This document shows positions 8,552 to 17,670 of a DNA stretch of 64,000 nt, piece by piece (position 1 is the first letter of the stretch; each line of letters starts with the position of its first letter). This DNA is from Colwellia psychrerythraea (GTDB lineage Bacteria; Pseudomonadota; Gammaproteobacteria; Enterobacterales; Alteromonadaceae). The notes below the pieces were generated by a model. That model was not told where the DNA came from, searched no databases, and worked only from the letters and a program-made list of their open reading frames with translations. Position numbers and translations under genes: made by a program. Location of the stretch: the NCBI RefSeq assembly GCF_000764185.1, contig NZ_JQEC01000075.1:62001-126000 (forward strand), written 5' to 3'.

Positions 8552-10156
8552 ATGCCAATGAAAATAACCAGTAAATTTAAAGTAATGGGTTTACATAATA
8601 AGTTAGCATTATTGTCTGTGCTGCTGGTGATGTTACAGACCATTTTTTTAGGTATGTTTAGTGTTTCTTATTTAGAGCAAGAGTTTGAACAACAGCTTGG
8701 TGAAAAAGCGCTTTCAGTTGCTCAATCCTTAGCTAAAAACCCTATTATTGTACAATCCCTCCTAGATAAAAAAAGCCAACCTATCCAGTCTTATGTAGAG
8801 CCTATTAGAGAAGCTATAGCGGCTTCTTTTATCGTAGTTGGTGATGATAAAGGCATACGTTATTCACACCCTAATCCAATAAAAATAAATAAAGCCATGA
8901 TAGGGGGAGATAGTATTAGAGCCCTTAGCCTTGGCGAGTCGTATGTCTCAAAGGCTGAGGGATCTTTAGGTGTTTCTATTCGAGGGAAAACGCCGGTTTT
9001 GTCGAACGATGGCCAGATCATCGGTTTAATTTCTGTAGGTTATTTAGAACACGGTATGATGCTCAGTATTAGTAATTACCGAGATACATTTTCATGGGTT
9101 TTTGGTATTACCTTAGTCGCCGGCTGCTGTTTGGTCTTGTATATTGCTAAGCGTTATAGAGATGAGATATTTGGCTTGGAGCCTGAGGAAATATCTAGGG
9201 TTTATAGTGAACGAAAAGCGGTGCTTGAATCAATTCTTGAAGGTGTAGTAGTCATTGATGAGCAAGGTATTATTAGTAGTTGTAATCCTATGGCCATCGA
9301 AATTTTAGCCAATATTACTGAAGAGGCATTGATTGGCTCTGCTGTAGATGAATTATTACCTGATTATCAATATATATTTGCCAGTGGTTCATCAAGGATA
9401 TGGCGAGATATTGAGGTAGATATTTCGGTAGGAACGTTAATATTAACCAAAACGCCTTTAATGATTGCCGATAAACAACGTGGCGTAGTGGTTTCCTTTC
9501 GCCGCAAAGATGACATTGTTGAATTGAGTGAGAAACTATCGCAAGTGAAGCAGTTTTCTACCATGTTACGGGTACAGACACATGAGTATTCGAATAAGCT
9601 CAATACCATAGGCGGCTTAATTCAAATAGGCTCTTATGATGATGCGCTAGATTTAATTATGGTAGAAAATACTGGCTATCAAGAGTTGATTGCTTTTCTA
9701 ATGCGTATTGTGCCAGACCCCATAATAGCCGGCCTTATCCTTGGTAAATATGATGTTGCCAAGGAACGAAAAATTGAATTAATTATTGATAATGAAAGCA
9801 GTTTGCTGCAAGTACCGAATAAATTGCCACGCTCAAAATTGGTGACGATTCTTGGCAATATACTGGAAAATGCTTTTGACGCGGCAAGTAGTAATAAAGA
9901 GAAACCAGCTCAGGTGACACTGTCGTTTACCGATATGGGCGAAGATATAATTTTTGAAATCGAAGACTCTGGCGTCGGTATGACTGATGCGGCAATTAAA
10001 GATATTTTCACCTTTGGTCAAACAACAAAACGTGCCATGGGACATGGTATTGGTATGTTTTTGGTGAAAAACTGTTTGGATCAAGTGGAAGGTACTTTAT
10101 CAATTACCCGTTCGAAAACGGGTGGCACGATAATGACAGTGTATATACCTAAATAA
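8552..10156 (+). CDS. CitA/DcuS-type sensor histidine kinase
   Basis: The architecture is that of di-/tricarboxylate sensors. There is an N-terminal helix (about residues 18-40), a periplasmic PAS-like domain (about 41-178, with SLGESYVSKAEGSLG and the typical GVVSVG-like strand LIGLISVGYLEHG), a second helix (about 179-198) and a cytoplasmic PAS (about 220-320). A SpoB-type dimerisation helix follows with phospho-acceptor His344 (RVQTHEYSNKLNTIGGLIQ). The HATPase has the N box NILENAFDAA and the G boxes EDSGVGM and GHGIGMFLVKN. It is 534 aa, the normal length. It lies between tctA and its response regulator and presumably senses the acid carried by the Tct system. A second ATG six bases downstream is an alternative start; neither has a strong ribosome site. 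Confidence 0.92.
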   Translation: MPMKITSKFKVMGLHNKLALLSVLLVMLQTIFLGMFSVSYLEQEFEQQLGEKALSVAQSLAKNPIIVQSLLDKKSQPIQSYVEPIREAIAASFIVVGDDKGIRYSHPNPIKINKAMIGGDSIRALSLGESYVSKAEGSLGVSIRGKTPVLSNDGQIIGLISVGYLEHGMMLSISNYRDTFSWVFGITLVAGCCLVLYIAKRYRDEIFGLEPEEISRVYSERKAVLESILEGVVVIDEQGIISSCNPMAIEILANITEEALIGSAVDELLPDYQYIFASGSSRIWRDIEVDISVGTLILTKTPLMIADKQRGVVVSFRRKDDIVELSEKLSQVKQFSTMLRVQTHEYSNKLNTIGGLIQIGSYDDALDLIMVENTGYQELIAFLMRIVPDPIIAGLILGKYDVAKERKIELIIDNESSLLQVPNKLPRSKLVTILGNILENAFDAASSNKEKPAQVTLSFTDMGEDIIFEIEDSGVGMTDAAIKDIFTFGQTTKRAMGHGIGMFLVKNCLDQVEGTLSITRSKTGGTIMTVYIPK

Positions 10157-10269
10157 ATCGCCCAATAAGCGCCTTAATACTCAGTCAAAAATAAAGTTAA
10201 GTTATTAAGCAAACAATCCCCAAAGCTCAAAATTCTGAGTAAAGTAAATATAATAGAGTGGATGAAGTC

Positions 10270-10995
10270 ATGGAAATAACAAATATAAATAGCGTAGTGA
10301 TAGTTGAAGACGATATGCGTATTGCTAATATATTGTCAAAAACAATTAATGGAGAAGCTGGTTTTGAGGTAGTTGGTATCGCACAAAACGCCACAGAAGC
10401 AATAGACCTACTTGACATTTTTAAGCCTGAACTTATCTTTCTCGATGTTAGCTTAGTTGAGAGCAATGGCTTAGATGTTTTAAAATACGTTAGACAAGAC
10501 CTAAATGCAGCTGATATCAGTATTGTTATGTTAACAGCCGCTAAAGATAGTGAAGTGATTCAAGAGGCTATGTCCTATGGCGCTTTCGATTATATTTTAA
10601 AACCCTTAGCATTTTCTCGCTTAAAATTAACACTGGCTCGGTTTATTCAGTATCGTCAGCGATTAAGTACTCAGCAGCCCTTTGAGCAAGATGATCTAGA
10701 TGAACTCTTCCATAATCAGGGGAAGTTAGCTAATCCGTCAAAATCAGATTCAGTAATCAATGAGATTGCGCCATTGCCTAAGGGCATAGATTCATTAACT
10801 TTAGACAAAATTCGTGCTGTGTTTAGTGATAATTCTGGCACGGCCTATACTGCGGAATCTATGTCTGAATATATTGGCACAAGCCGTACTACAGCAAGAC
10901 GCTATTTAGAGTACCTATTAAGCTGTAATGAGATTATTGCCGATATTGAATACGGCACAGTAGGGCGGCCAGAGCGTCATTACCTATTAAAATAA
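10270..10995 (+). CDS. CitB/DcuR-type response regulator
   Basis: The N-terminal receiver carries the acidic pair in VVIVEDDMRI and phospho-acceptor Asp59 (LIFLDVSLVE), the switch Thr in MLTAAKD and Lys in ILKPLAF. A linker of about 50 residues leads to a C-terminal helix-turn-helix (TAESMSEYIGTSRTTARRYL), as in CitB/DpiA. I prefer ATG 10270 because it is preceded by GGATGAAG; a GTG 12 bases upstream is the alternative. It is the partner of the preceding kinase and probably activates the porin-tctCBA genes. Confidence 0.92.
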   Translation: MEITNINSVVIVEDDMRIANILSKTINGEAGFEVVGIAQNATEAIDLLDIFKPELIFLDVSLVESNGLDVLKYVRQDLNAADISIVMLTAAKDSEVIQEAMSYGAFDYILKPLAFSRLKLTLARFIQYRQRLSTQQPFEQDDLDELFHNQGKLANPSKSDSVINEIAPLPKGIDSLTLDKIRAVFSDNSGTAYTAESMSEYIGTSRTTARRYLEYLLSCNEIIADIEYGTVGRPERHYLLK

Positions 10996-11025
10996 AAATT
11001 ATTAGAATAAAAGCTATTGAAATAT

Positions 11026-11056
11026 AACGCTAAGGCGTTAGCGTTTAGGTGTTTTT
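11026..11056 (+). terminator. terminator-like hairpin after the response regulator
   Basis: AACGCTA and TAGCGTT form a 7-bp stem with a 6-base loop. A T-run follows after a short gap, so termination may be partial. Confidence 0.55.
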
Positions 11057-11105
11057 CTGGCCATTCAGCCTTTTATTATTGTTTGGCATAACTAGTATCA
11101 TATGT

Positions 11106-11303
11106 TTAGTTATAGCCCAGAATATAATTTGGGTTTTCTAAGTCAACTGCTTGCTTTGTTATAGCCTTTTTTAATTTTAAGGCTGCTGTATTTTTCCTGT
11201 TTATATCAACTATAGTCTGCTCATCACTTGGCTCTATTTGTTTAGATTTCACCATTGATACCTGAGCTGATACTGGGCCTGCTCGGTTACTCTTCTTGCA
11301 CAT
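11106..11303 (-). CDS. small hypothetical protein (65 aa)
   Basis: I do not recognise the family. GGGAG lies eight bases before the ATG, which supports translation. The product is Lys-rich and helical in its middle (NTAALKLKKAITKQAV) and ends in an aromatic tail (NPNYILGYN). It has no signal peptide or membrane segment. It is downstream of, and in the same direction as, nothing obvious; the binding-protein gene that follows on the same strand ends its own unit. Confidence 0.45.
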   Translation of the reverse strand: MCKKSNRAGPVSAQVSMVKSKQIEPSDEQTIVDINRKNTAALKLKKAITKQAVDLENPNYILGYN

Positions 11304-11447
11304 TGTTAATACTCCCGCATGATAATTCGTTTAGCTATTTTCTCTATTGTTTACTCAGGGGTATCATCTGTTTATTTGTCCTTGAAGTATATAATTTAGC
11401 CATAATGAACTTTAGGGAGATAAAGTTCATTTAAGTTATTTAGCACC

Positions 11448-12275
11448 TTATAAACCGCTATTCTGCTTCAAACAAGAGTTGAGTTGTTGCTGGCTTTCTT
11501 TATTGTCGACGATTTGAATGTAGGGAGTGATACCATGCTCTTGGTAAAAGCTATTAATAGCACCAGAATTACGCAGTTTAAACAATTTACAGTTGAGTTG
11601 ATGAAACCTGTTAGCTAATGGGGAACTCTTTGGAATACTGATGTATTTTCCACTCATAAACGATTCTTTAAACCCTGCTATTTTATAATGTTGCCCTAAA
11701 TGTTTATCTTTTACTTTTTGATAAGCTGACTTAGCCCAATTTAGGTTTTGGATCGGCATTACATCTATTCGCCCCGAAAGCAGCAATGACATTAACTGAT
11801 TAATATCATGCGTAAAAACAGTACTTATATTGGTATTAATACTTTCAATGTAAGGTCCGTAATAGGACCCCCGTAACAAGCCAAAAATCAAGTCACTAAA
11901 ATTTTGGGGTGATTCATATTGTTCGATATTTTTGAGGTGAGGTGAGAGTAGGTAATGAACACTTCGTTGTTCATAACCTAGCAACATAGGTAATAAGTAT
12001 TCTTTTCGTTCAGGGGTCATGGAGTGGCGAGGAATTATATCGACTTGGCCTAATTTAGCCCTGAGTAAGGTTCTTGGCCAAGGAACCACTAACCATTGTG
12101 CTTCTAAGTCAGCATCTATCAGTAAAAGATTAATAATGTCTATTAAAGGACCAGAATATTTTTTATCAACTATCGACATTTCAGGCGGGCGATGGCGAAT
12201 ATCAATTTGCACAGGCTCAGAAAACCCGTAGGGAGCTAAGAATAGTAAACACAATATTATCGATTTCACTAACAT
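11448..12275 (-). CDS. periplasmic solute-binding protein, amino-acid (SBP_bac_3) type
   Basis: The 275-residue product has a short Sec signal (SIILCLLFLAPYGFS, cleavage near residue 19) followed by a type II periplasmic-binding fold. PPEMSIVDKKYSGPLIDIIN is the usual opening of the family, and WPRTLLRAKLGQVDIIP corresponds to the segment that precedes the ligand-contact strand. No permease or ATPase genes are adjacent. It is therefore more likely one of the stand-alone TransP-like binding proteins common in Alteromonadales than part of an ABC importer. The ligand is unknown. Confidence 0.75.
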   Translation of the reverse strand: MLVKSIILCLLFLAPYGFSEPVQIDIRHRPPEMSIVDKKYSGPLIDIINLLLIDADLEAQWLVVPWPRTLLRAKLGQVDIIPRHSMTPERKEYLLPMLLGYEQRSVHYLLSPHLKNIEQYESPQNFSDLIFGLLRGSYYGPYIESINTNISTVFTHDINQLMSLLLSGRIDVMPIQNLNWAKSAYQKVKDKHLGQHYKIAGFKESFMSGKYISIPKSSPLANRFHQLNCKLFKLRNSGAINSFYQEHGITPYIQIVDNKESQQQLNSCLKQNSGL

Positions 12276-12390
12276 AACAAGATAGATCTTAGTATTAGCT
12301 GAGTCATTAGTATAGTTGCCTAAAGCAAACTTTGCATTTCAGCATTCACCTTAGATCATCAGTAAACGGCGAGTAGTTAACGGGGCATTA

Positions 12391-12930
12391 TTAAGAGTAG
12401 ATGCCACCTAGTTCCTCCAATTGCGTTAGGTAAATGCGTAGGTCTAATTCTAATTGATGATAATCAGGCAACATGCTCATGCATAATTTATAAAACGCTT
12501 TGTTATGGTCTTTTTCTTTTAAGTGAGCTAACTCATGCACAACTATCATAGCTAAAAAGGCCTCTGGGGCTTTTTTGAATAAGCTACCAATGCGAATTTC
12601 ATGTTTACTTTTTAGTTTATTGCCTTGGACTCGAGAGACATAAGTGTGCAGGCCTAAGGCATTATTAATGATATGAATCTTGTCATCATATTTTATCTGG
12701 CTCAAAGGTGCAGATTTTTTCAAGTATTGGTTTTTGAGTGACATTACATAAGTACGTAAGGCTTTATCATTGCTTATTTCATGGGTTATTGGATATTTAT
12801 TTAATAAATATTGTGCTAGTTTTTTTTGTTCAAGCATCCGTTGTACTTGCATCTGTACCTCATTTGAGTAGGCAGTGAGATACTTAAGCTTTGTTTGTTG
12901 AAATTTTTGAGGTTTAAATTTTGGTTGCAT
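12391..12930 (-). CDS. YgjP-like zinc metallopeptidase (DUF45/M48-type)
   Basis: The catalytic motif HELAH is followed by a third ligand in KDHNKAFY, giving the H-E-x2-H-x(n)-H pattern of the YgjP/SprT-like minigluzincins. LKNQYLKKSAPLSQ and EIRIGSLFKKAPEAFLAMIVV are further family segments. I chose the ATG at 12930 (179 residues). The frame stays open to a TTG at 13005, but neither start has a clear ribosome site and the family normally begins near LKYLTAYSNEV. It is cytoplasmic; the physiological substrate is unknown. Monocistronic on the minus strand, back to back with DUF2999. Confidence 0.82.
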   Translation of the reverse strand: MQPKFKPQKFQQTKLKYLTAYSNEVQMQVQRMLEQKKLAQYLLNKYPITHEISNDKALRTYVMSLKNQYLKKSAPLSQIKYDDKIHIINNALGLHTYVSRVQGNKLKSKHEIRIGSLFKKAPEAFLAMIVVHELAHLKEKDHNKAFYKLCMSMLPDYHQLELDLRIYLTQLEELGGIYS

Positions 12931-13194
12931 AAATAAGGATATAGCGACAGTTAGTTTGAAAGTAAATGTTAATGATATAAATGAGTTTCGTGTAAAATAT
13001 ATCAATTCAGCGTTATTATACTTTTTATTTGCAGGCTAGTGTAGTTAGCTGTCACTCAATAAGGTTTGTAAGCAACCGGATAAAACCATAAATATAATGA
13101 AGAGAGAAAATTTTAGCTGATTTGAGGCTTTCACAATGGCTGATATTTGTTAAAATAAGATGATTATTACCTAATGTTAACTTGAGAAAAATTA

Positions 13195-13455
13195 ATGAAC
13201 CCGATTATTCAAATTTTAAAAGAATTAAATATCAGTGATGAAAAAATTGGAGAGCTTTTTCAAGCGCTTACTGAAAACCCTATGATGGCAATGGCATTCA
13301 TTGCCCAGCTTGGTATTCCACCAGAAAAACTACAAGCTATTATGAGCTTAGTGATGGCTGATCCTGGACTTATTGAACAAGCGGTTAATGAACTAGGTTT
13401 AGACTTCTCTAAAGTCGCAGAAGCCAAAGCAAAACTAAAATCTGGTGATTTATAA
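13195..13455 (+). CDS. DUF2999 family protein
   Basis: The 86-residue all-helical protein matches the DUF2999 family of Vibrio and Alteromonadales as I remember it: NPIIQILKELNISDEKI, then alternating Met-rich helices and a C-terminal DFSKVAEAKAKL. It has no signal peptide and no catalytic motif. Its stop TAA overlaps the next ATG by one base (TAATG), so it is translationally coupled to the HopJ-family gene, a pairing that suggests a joint role. Function unknown. Confidence 0.8.
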   Translation: MNPIIQILKELNISDEKIGELFQALTENPMMAMAFIAQLGIPPEKLQAIMSLVMADPGLIEQAVNELGLDFSKVAEAKAKLKSGDL

Positions 13456-13823
13456 TGGCGAGTGTTGCAGGTAAGCACGCTTTAGCTGATTTTATTGACG
13501 AGTTAAGTGCTAATGCTGAAAAAATAAGCTTTGAACAAGTGATGCATGTGATTAGTGAACATTATAATTATACACCAGCAAGTTTTAGTAATGGTGATTT
13601 AGTTAATGAAGCAGGTACTAATGAAGGCTCTTGTAAGATATTTTATTTTGCCAAGCTTAATCAATTCACCGAGCAGCAAACATTAAATTGTTTTGGTCGT
13701 TTTTATCGAGATGATGTCGTTAAAAACCCACAAGGAAACGATCACGCTAACATTCGTAACTTTATCCAAAATGGCTGGAGCAAAGTAAAATTCAATACCG
13801 TTGCTTTATCTTCTTTAGTTTAA
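13455..13823 (+). CDS. HopJ-family protein
   Basis: The 122-residue product carries the HopJ core: FEQVMHVISEHYNYTPASFSNG, then NEAGTNEGSCKIFYFAKLN, and a C-terminal NIRNFIQNGWSKVKF. The family was named after a Pseudomonas type III effector, yet it is widespread in free-living marine bacteria without such a system, so a housekeeping role is likelier. It is cytoplasmic, with no signal. It overlaps the DUF2999 gene by one base and is closed by a terminator 35 bases later. Confidence 0.85.
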   Translation: MASVAGKHALADFIDELSANAEKISFEQVMHVISEHYNYTPASFSNGDLVNEAGTNEGSCKIFYFAKLNQFTEQQTLNCFGRFYRDDVVKNPQGNDHANIRNFIQNGWSKVKFNTVALSSLV

Positions 13824-13857
13824 GTGCCTCTTAGTTAATGCTTTTTAGCTAACGCCG

Positions 13858-13897
13858 TAAGCTTAAGCTATTTAGTTTAAGCTTAACTCATTTTTTT
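13858..13897 (+). terminator. terminator after the DUF2999-HopJ operon
   Basis: TAAGCTTAA and TTAAGCTTA form a perfect 9-bp stem around a 10-base loop, followed within five bases by a run of seven T. Confidence 0.8.
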
Positions 13898-13932
13898 CTT
13901 ATATCTTAAAGCTCAGTTACAGGGAAATATCC

Positions 13933-14922
13933 TTGAAATATATCCAGGTCGACAACCAACAATCATTAGTATTCAGTGAAACAGTCATGCCAGAAATAGC
14001 TGCGGATGAATGTTTGCTTAAGGTTAAGGCTATTGGCGTTAATCGAGCTGATTTATTACAACGTGCGGGCAAGTACCCACCACCAATGGGGGAGTCTTTA
14101 ATTTTAGGTTTAGAAGTTTCGGGCGAAATTGTTCAATGTGGTGAGTACGCTGGTGTAAATCATTTAGCTAAACCATGGAAAGTTAATGATAAGGTTTTTG
14201 CGTTAGTTGCTGGTGGTGGTTACGCACAATACGTCAAAGTGAAAGCGAAGCAGTTGTTTTCTTTACCGGAACATTTTACTTTTGAACAAGGTGCAGCCTG
14301 TGCCGAAGTTTTCCTCACTGCTTATCAAAGCTTATTCAGTATTGCTAACTTAGCGGATAAAGGTAATGTACTTATTCACGCGGGTGCAAGTGGTGTTGGC
14401 AGCGCTGCTATTCAACTGGCAAAAGCGAAGGATTGTTATGTGGTAACCACCGTCAGCAGTGAGATAAAAGCACAAGCATGTTTAGCCCTTGGTGCAGATG
14501 TGGCGATAAACTACCAGGAAATGGATTTTGTTGCATACTCTAAAGCGAATATGCCTTTAGGTTTTGACATTATTATTGATGTGATTGCAGGGGAGTATGT
14601 CGCGAAAAATATTAAAGTTGCCGCGCTAGATGGTCATATTGTTACTCTCTCTATGCTTGGCGGTCGTTATTGTGCGCAACTTGATATAGCCAAGTTGCTG
14701 GCAAAGCGATTAACCTTATCCGCTTCAACATTACGTAATCGTAGTGAAGGTTATAAAGCCCAACTAGTTGCTGATTTCATTAATGATTTTTATGCTGAGT
14801 TAGCTACTGGTCAAATTAAACCGGTAATTGACTCTGTTTATCCGTGGCAGCAAGTCGAACAAGCTCATAAAAAAATGGCCAATAATGAGAATATTGGAAA
14901 ATTAATTTTAGTTGTTAGTTAA
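13933..14922 (+). CDS. NAD(P)H quinone oxidoreductase, zinc-independent MDR family (PIG3-like)
   Basis: This 329-residue medium-chain reductase has the GroES-like N-terminal half (AIGVNRADLLQRAGKYPPP, the PIG3/quinone oxidoreductase hallmark) and a Rossmann half with VLIHAGASGVGSAAIQLAKA for NADPH. The catalytic zinc cysteine of alcohol dehydrogenases is absent, as expected for the subfamily. It reduces quinones or enones in the cytoplasm. The start is TTG, supported by AGGG nine bases before it. It follows a strong terminator and stands alone. Confidence 0.9.
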   Translation: MKYIQVDNQQSLVFSETVMPEIAADECLLKVKAIGVNRADLLQRAGKYPPPMGESLILGLEVSGEIVQCGEYAGVNHLAKPWKVNDKVFALVAGGGYAQYVKVKAKQLFSLPEHFTFEQGAACAEVFLTAYQSLFSIANLADKGNVLIHAGASGVGSAAIQLAKAKDCYVVTTVSSEIKAQACLALGADVAINYQEMDFVAYSKANMPLGFDIIIDVIAGEYVAKNIKVAALDGHIVTLSMLGGRYCAQLDIAKLLAKRLTLSASTLRNRSEGYKAQLVADFINDFYAELATGQIKPVIDSVYPWQQVEQAHKKMANNENIGKLILVVS

Positions 14923-15090
14923 CCTGATCTCTGGATAAGCAGCACTTGCTCAATATTCCCCTTTATCCGATTCTCAGCGTTAAAACGTAGATAAATAACC
15001 CGTTATTCATAAACGTTTTGCCTTGATAATCGAATAAATTGAAACATCGACAGAGTCTATCGCTACTTAATTTCGTTGTTACTTGAGTTC

Positions 15091-16053
15091 TTATTCGCTT
15101 ACCGGCTTATTTTTTTTCTTAGTTATTGCCATCACGGCTAAAGAAGCAAAAACCAATACCGCTCCAAGGACAAAACCTACCACTAAATCAATTAGCAGTG
15201 GCGTAATAGCGACCAATAACCCTGAAAATATAGGTAAATTACCAGCAAAGTGTATCGCTGATTCAATGAAGTGATGAAAAGCAGGAACACCGTGAGTAAT
15301 CAATGAGCCGCCTACTAACCACATAGCAATTGTGCCAGCAACAGCCAAAAATTTCATAAGTTTAGGTGCAAAGGCAATCATAAAGTAACCCAATGCGCGT
15401 TTAAATTTTCCCCAAAGACTGATGGACTTATCTTTAATTAATAAAAAGCCACCATCATCAATTTTGACAATACCGGCAACTAAGCCATATACACCTATGG
15501 TCATTAAGATAGCGATAAAAACTAATACTGATATTTGTGTGGTGATTGCTTTATCAGCGACAGTGCCTAAAGCAATAATAATAATTTCTGCAGAGAGGAT
15601 AAAGTCAGTGCGGATGGCACCTTTAATCTTATCTTTCTCATAGAGGGTAATATTAACAGTTTCATCTTGGAGTGCAGCAACACGTTGTTCATGTTGCTGT
15701 TTATGTTCAACCTTATGGCTAAATTTATGCCACACTTTCTCGAAACCTTCGTAACACAAATAGGCACCGCCTAGCATTAATAAGGGCATTATCACTACGG
15801 GCAAAAAATAACTCAGTAATAGTGCAATAGGGACTAAAATAGCTTTGTTAAGCATAGATCCTTTAAACACAGCCCATACTACGGGTAGTTCACGGTCGGC
15901 TTTTAAACCACCAGAAAGTTGCTCGGCATTTACAGCCAAATCATCACCTAAAACCCCTGCGGTTTTTTTTGCTGCGACTTTGGATAAAACAGCTACATCG
16001 TCGAGTAACATGGCAATATCATCTAATAAGGTCAGTAAACTTGCACCAGCCAT
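15091..16053 (-). CDS. yedI: DUF808 (YedI-like) inner-membrane protein
   Basis: The N-terminus GASLLTLLDDIAMLLDDVAVLSK matches the DUF808/YedI family. After a soluble Gly/Asp stretch come about seven to eight membrane helices, including LVPIALLLSYFLPVVIMPLLML and LIDLVVGFVLGAVLVFASLAV. The 320-residue length is normal for the family. The C-terminus is a short basic cytoplasmic tail (KKKNKPVSE). The function is unknown even in E. coli. It is convergent with the quinone oxidoreductase gene and has no operon partner. Confidence 0.88.
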   Translation of the reverse strand: MAGASLLTLLDDIAMLLDDVAVLSKVAAKKTAGVLGDDLAVNAEQLSGGLKADRELPVVWAVFKGSMLNKAILVPIALLLSYFLPVVIMPLLMLGGAYLCYEGFEKVWHKFSHKVEHKQQHEQRVAALQDETVNITLYEKDKIKGAIRTDFILSAEIIIIALGTVADKAITTQISVLVFIAILMTIGVYGLVAGIVKIDDGGFLLIKDKSISLWGKFKRALGYFMIAFAPKLMKFLAVAGTIAMWLVGGSLITHGVPAFHHFIESAIHFAGNLPIFSGLLVAITPLLIDLVVGFVLGAVLVFASLAVMAITKKKNKPVSE

Positions 16054-16246
16054 AAAAATCCTTATGTAATTACTAAATAAATAGTTAGAGTAAATGAATC
16101 TTATAAAGTAATGAGGTTAACGACAACACTATATTTATCTTAATTTTTTATTCAATGATAAATATAGTGTGATATTTGCTAAAGCAAGCAGGAGATACAA
16201 TGCTGATTTGCAGAAAAGAGTAGTGGCGGGAGTTTATATCAAGGAT

Positions 16247-16278
16247 AAAAACCGATAAACGCAGCTTTATCGGTTTTA
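16247..16278. terminator. terminator of the 62-aa minus-strand gene
   Basis: AAAACCGATAAA and TTTATCGGTTTT form a perfect 12-bp stem around six bases. On the minus strand it ends in five T, just after the stop at 16301. Confidence 0.85.
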
Positions 16279-16300
16279 ATTCATTACATCAGTGGCTAAC

Positions 16301-16489
16301 TTAAACCCGTGCTTCTTTAGCTTCTAATGTACACGCCTTTTCTTCAATGATTAAACCAGCTTCAACAGCATCAATCGCGCGTTGGTCATGCTTGTTAGCA
16401 GGACAACCACAAGTATGATCACTAACATTATGTAAACGAGCTTGCTCTAAATGCCATTGTGCTACTTTGATATGTTGGTCAACATTCAT
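16301..16489 (-). CDS. small conserved-looking protein with a Cys-x-Cys centre (62 aa)
   Basis: The ATG at 16489 is chosen because GGAG sits eight bases upstream; the frame is open 13 codons further but without a site. The product starts MNVDQHIKVAQWHLEQARLH and holds HTCGCPANKHDQRAIDA, with two Cys and three His in the middle that could bind a metal. It then ends in an acidic helix. No signal peptide. I do not recognise the family. It is monocistronic and closed by a strong terminator. Confidence 0.6.
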   Translation of the reverse strand: MNVDQHIKVAQWHLEQARLHNVSDHTCGCPANKHDQRAIDAVEAGLIIEEKACTLEAKEARV

Positions 16490-16763
16490 ATTATTTCTCC
16501 AGGTTAGTTTTATAGGGTAAATTATCAAGTTAGATAAGATGGCTGGATTGTAATGAAAATCTCAGCAGAGTCTAGGAACTAAGGCTCCACATAGTGGTAA
16601 ATAATGAGTAGAAATTATAGGGGGGAGAAGATAATTGGAAGTATGCAGAGTGAAAAAATATTACTGTCGGCTATTTACTTAAGTTTATAGAGGGACTGTC
16701 CTACGAGGCATATCTTGGATGGTTTAAATGAGATGTTATTTTAAAAATGTTGATATGAAAAAT

Positions 16764-17313
16764 TGGTTGCGGAAGCAATATTTGAAAAGGCAATGACGAC
16801 TTTCGGCTATTTATAAGTAATAGCCTGACGAACTAAAGTATGGATTATTTATATAGAAATTTATATGGAGATAAAAAGGATTGGTTCGGGAGCCCTTATC
16901 TTATGGAGAGGGAGCTTACGACCTTACTCTTTATACTTGATAGAAGTTGGTTGCGGGAGCCAGATTTGAAGAAACAATGACGACTTTCGGCTATTATAAG
17001 TAATAGCCCGACGAGCTAAAGTTTTGATTATTTAAATAGGAATTTATATGGAGGTAAAAAATAATTGGTACGAGATCCCTTATCTTATGGATAGGGAACT
17101 AACGACCTACTTTTATACTTAAGAGAAGTTGGTTGCGGGAGCCAGATTTGAAGAAACAATGACGACTTTCGGCTAGTTATAAGTAATAGCCTGACGAACT
17201 AAAGTATGGATTTTTTATATAGAAATTTATATGGAGATAAAAATGATTGGTTCGGGAGCCCTTATCTTATGGAGAGGGAGCTTACGACCTTACTCTTTAT
17301 ACTTGATATAAGT
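16764..17313 (-). repeat. three tandem ~183-bp repeats each holding a decayed tRNA-fMet
   Basis: Units begin at 16764, 16948 and 17130 (184, 182 and 184 bp) and abut the intact tRNA at 17314. Each opens, on the plus strand, with TGGTTGCGG, the complement of the tRNA-fMet CCA end, and copies B and C match the intact gene for 23 bases. Then the T/D region is expanded by about six bases, and the anticodon arm is replaced by a longer hairpin, GGCTATT/AATAGCC. The 5' acceptor half is lost, so no acceptor stem can form. The second half of each unit carries another CCA-like end followed by GAGGGAGCTTACGACC or a variant. They lie downstream of the intact tRNAs in transcription. Confidence 0.8.
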
Positions 17314-17390
<77 letters not shown>

Positions 17391-17452
17391 TCCGAATGAC
17401 CTACATTAAAGTAGGAAAGCCAATAATTATTTTAATTCTATTATTAGAGAAT

Positions 17453-17529
<77 letters not shown>

Positions 17530-17593
17530 TCCGAATGGTTTAAGTGGTTAACTTAAACAAGCCTTAGAAGTTTTAATTCATTCTAAAAAGAAT

Positions 17594-17670
<77 letters not shown>

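Noticed and set aside
13455..13823. HopJ protein as a type III secretion effector
   Set aside because: No secretion system genes are nearby and the family is common in free-living marine bacteria.
16764..17206. Pseudo-tRNA units as ochre-suppressor tRNAs (loop reads ACTTATA, centre TTA)
   Set aside because: The anticodon stem is too long, and the 5' acceptor half is missing, so no chargeable tRNA can fold.
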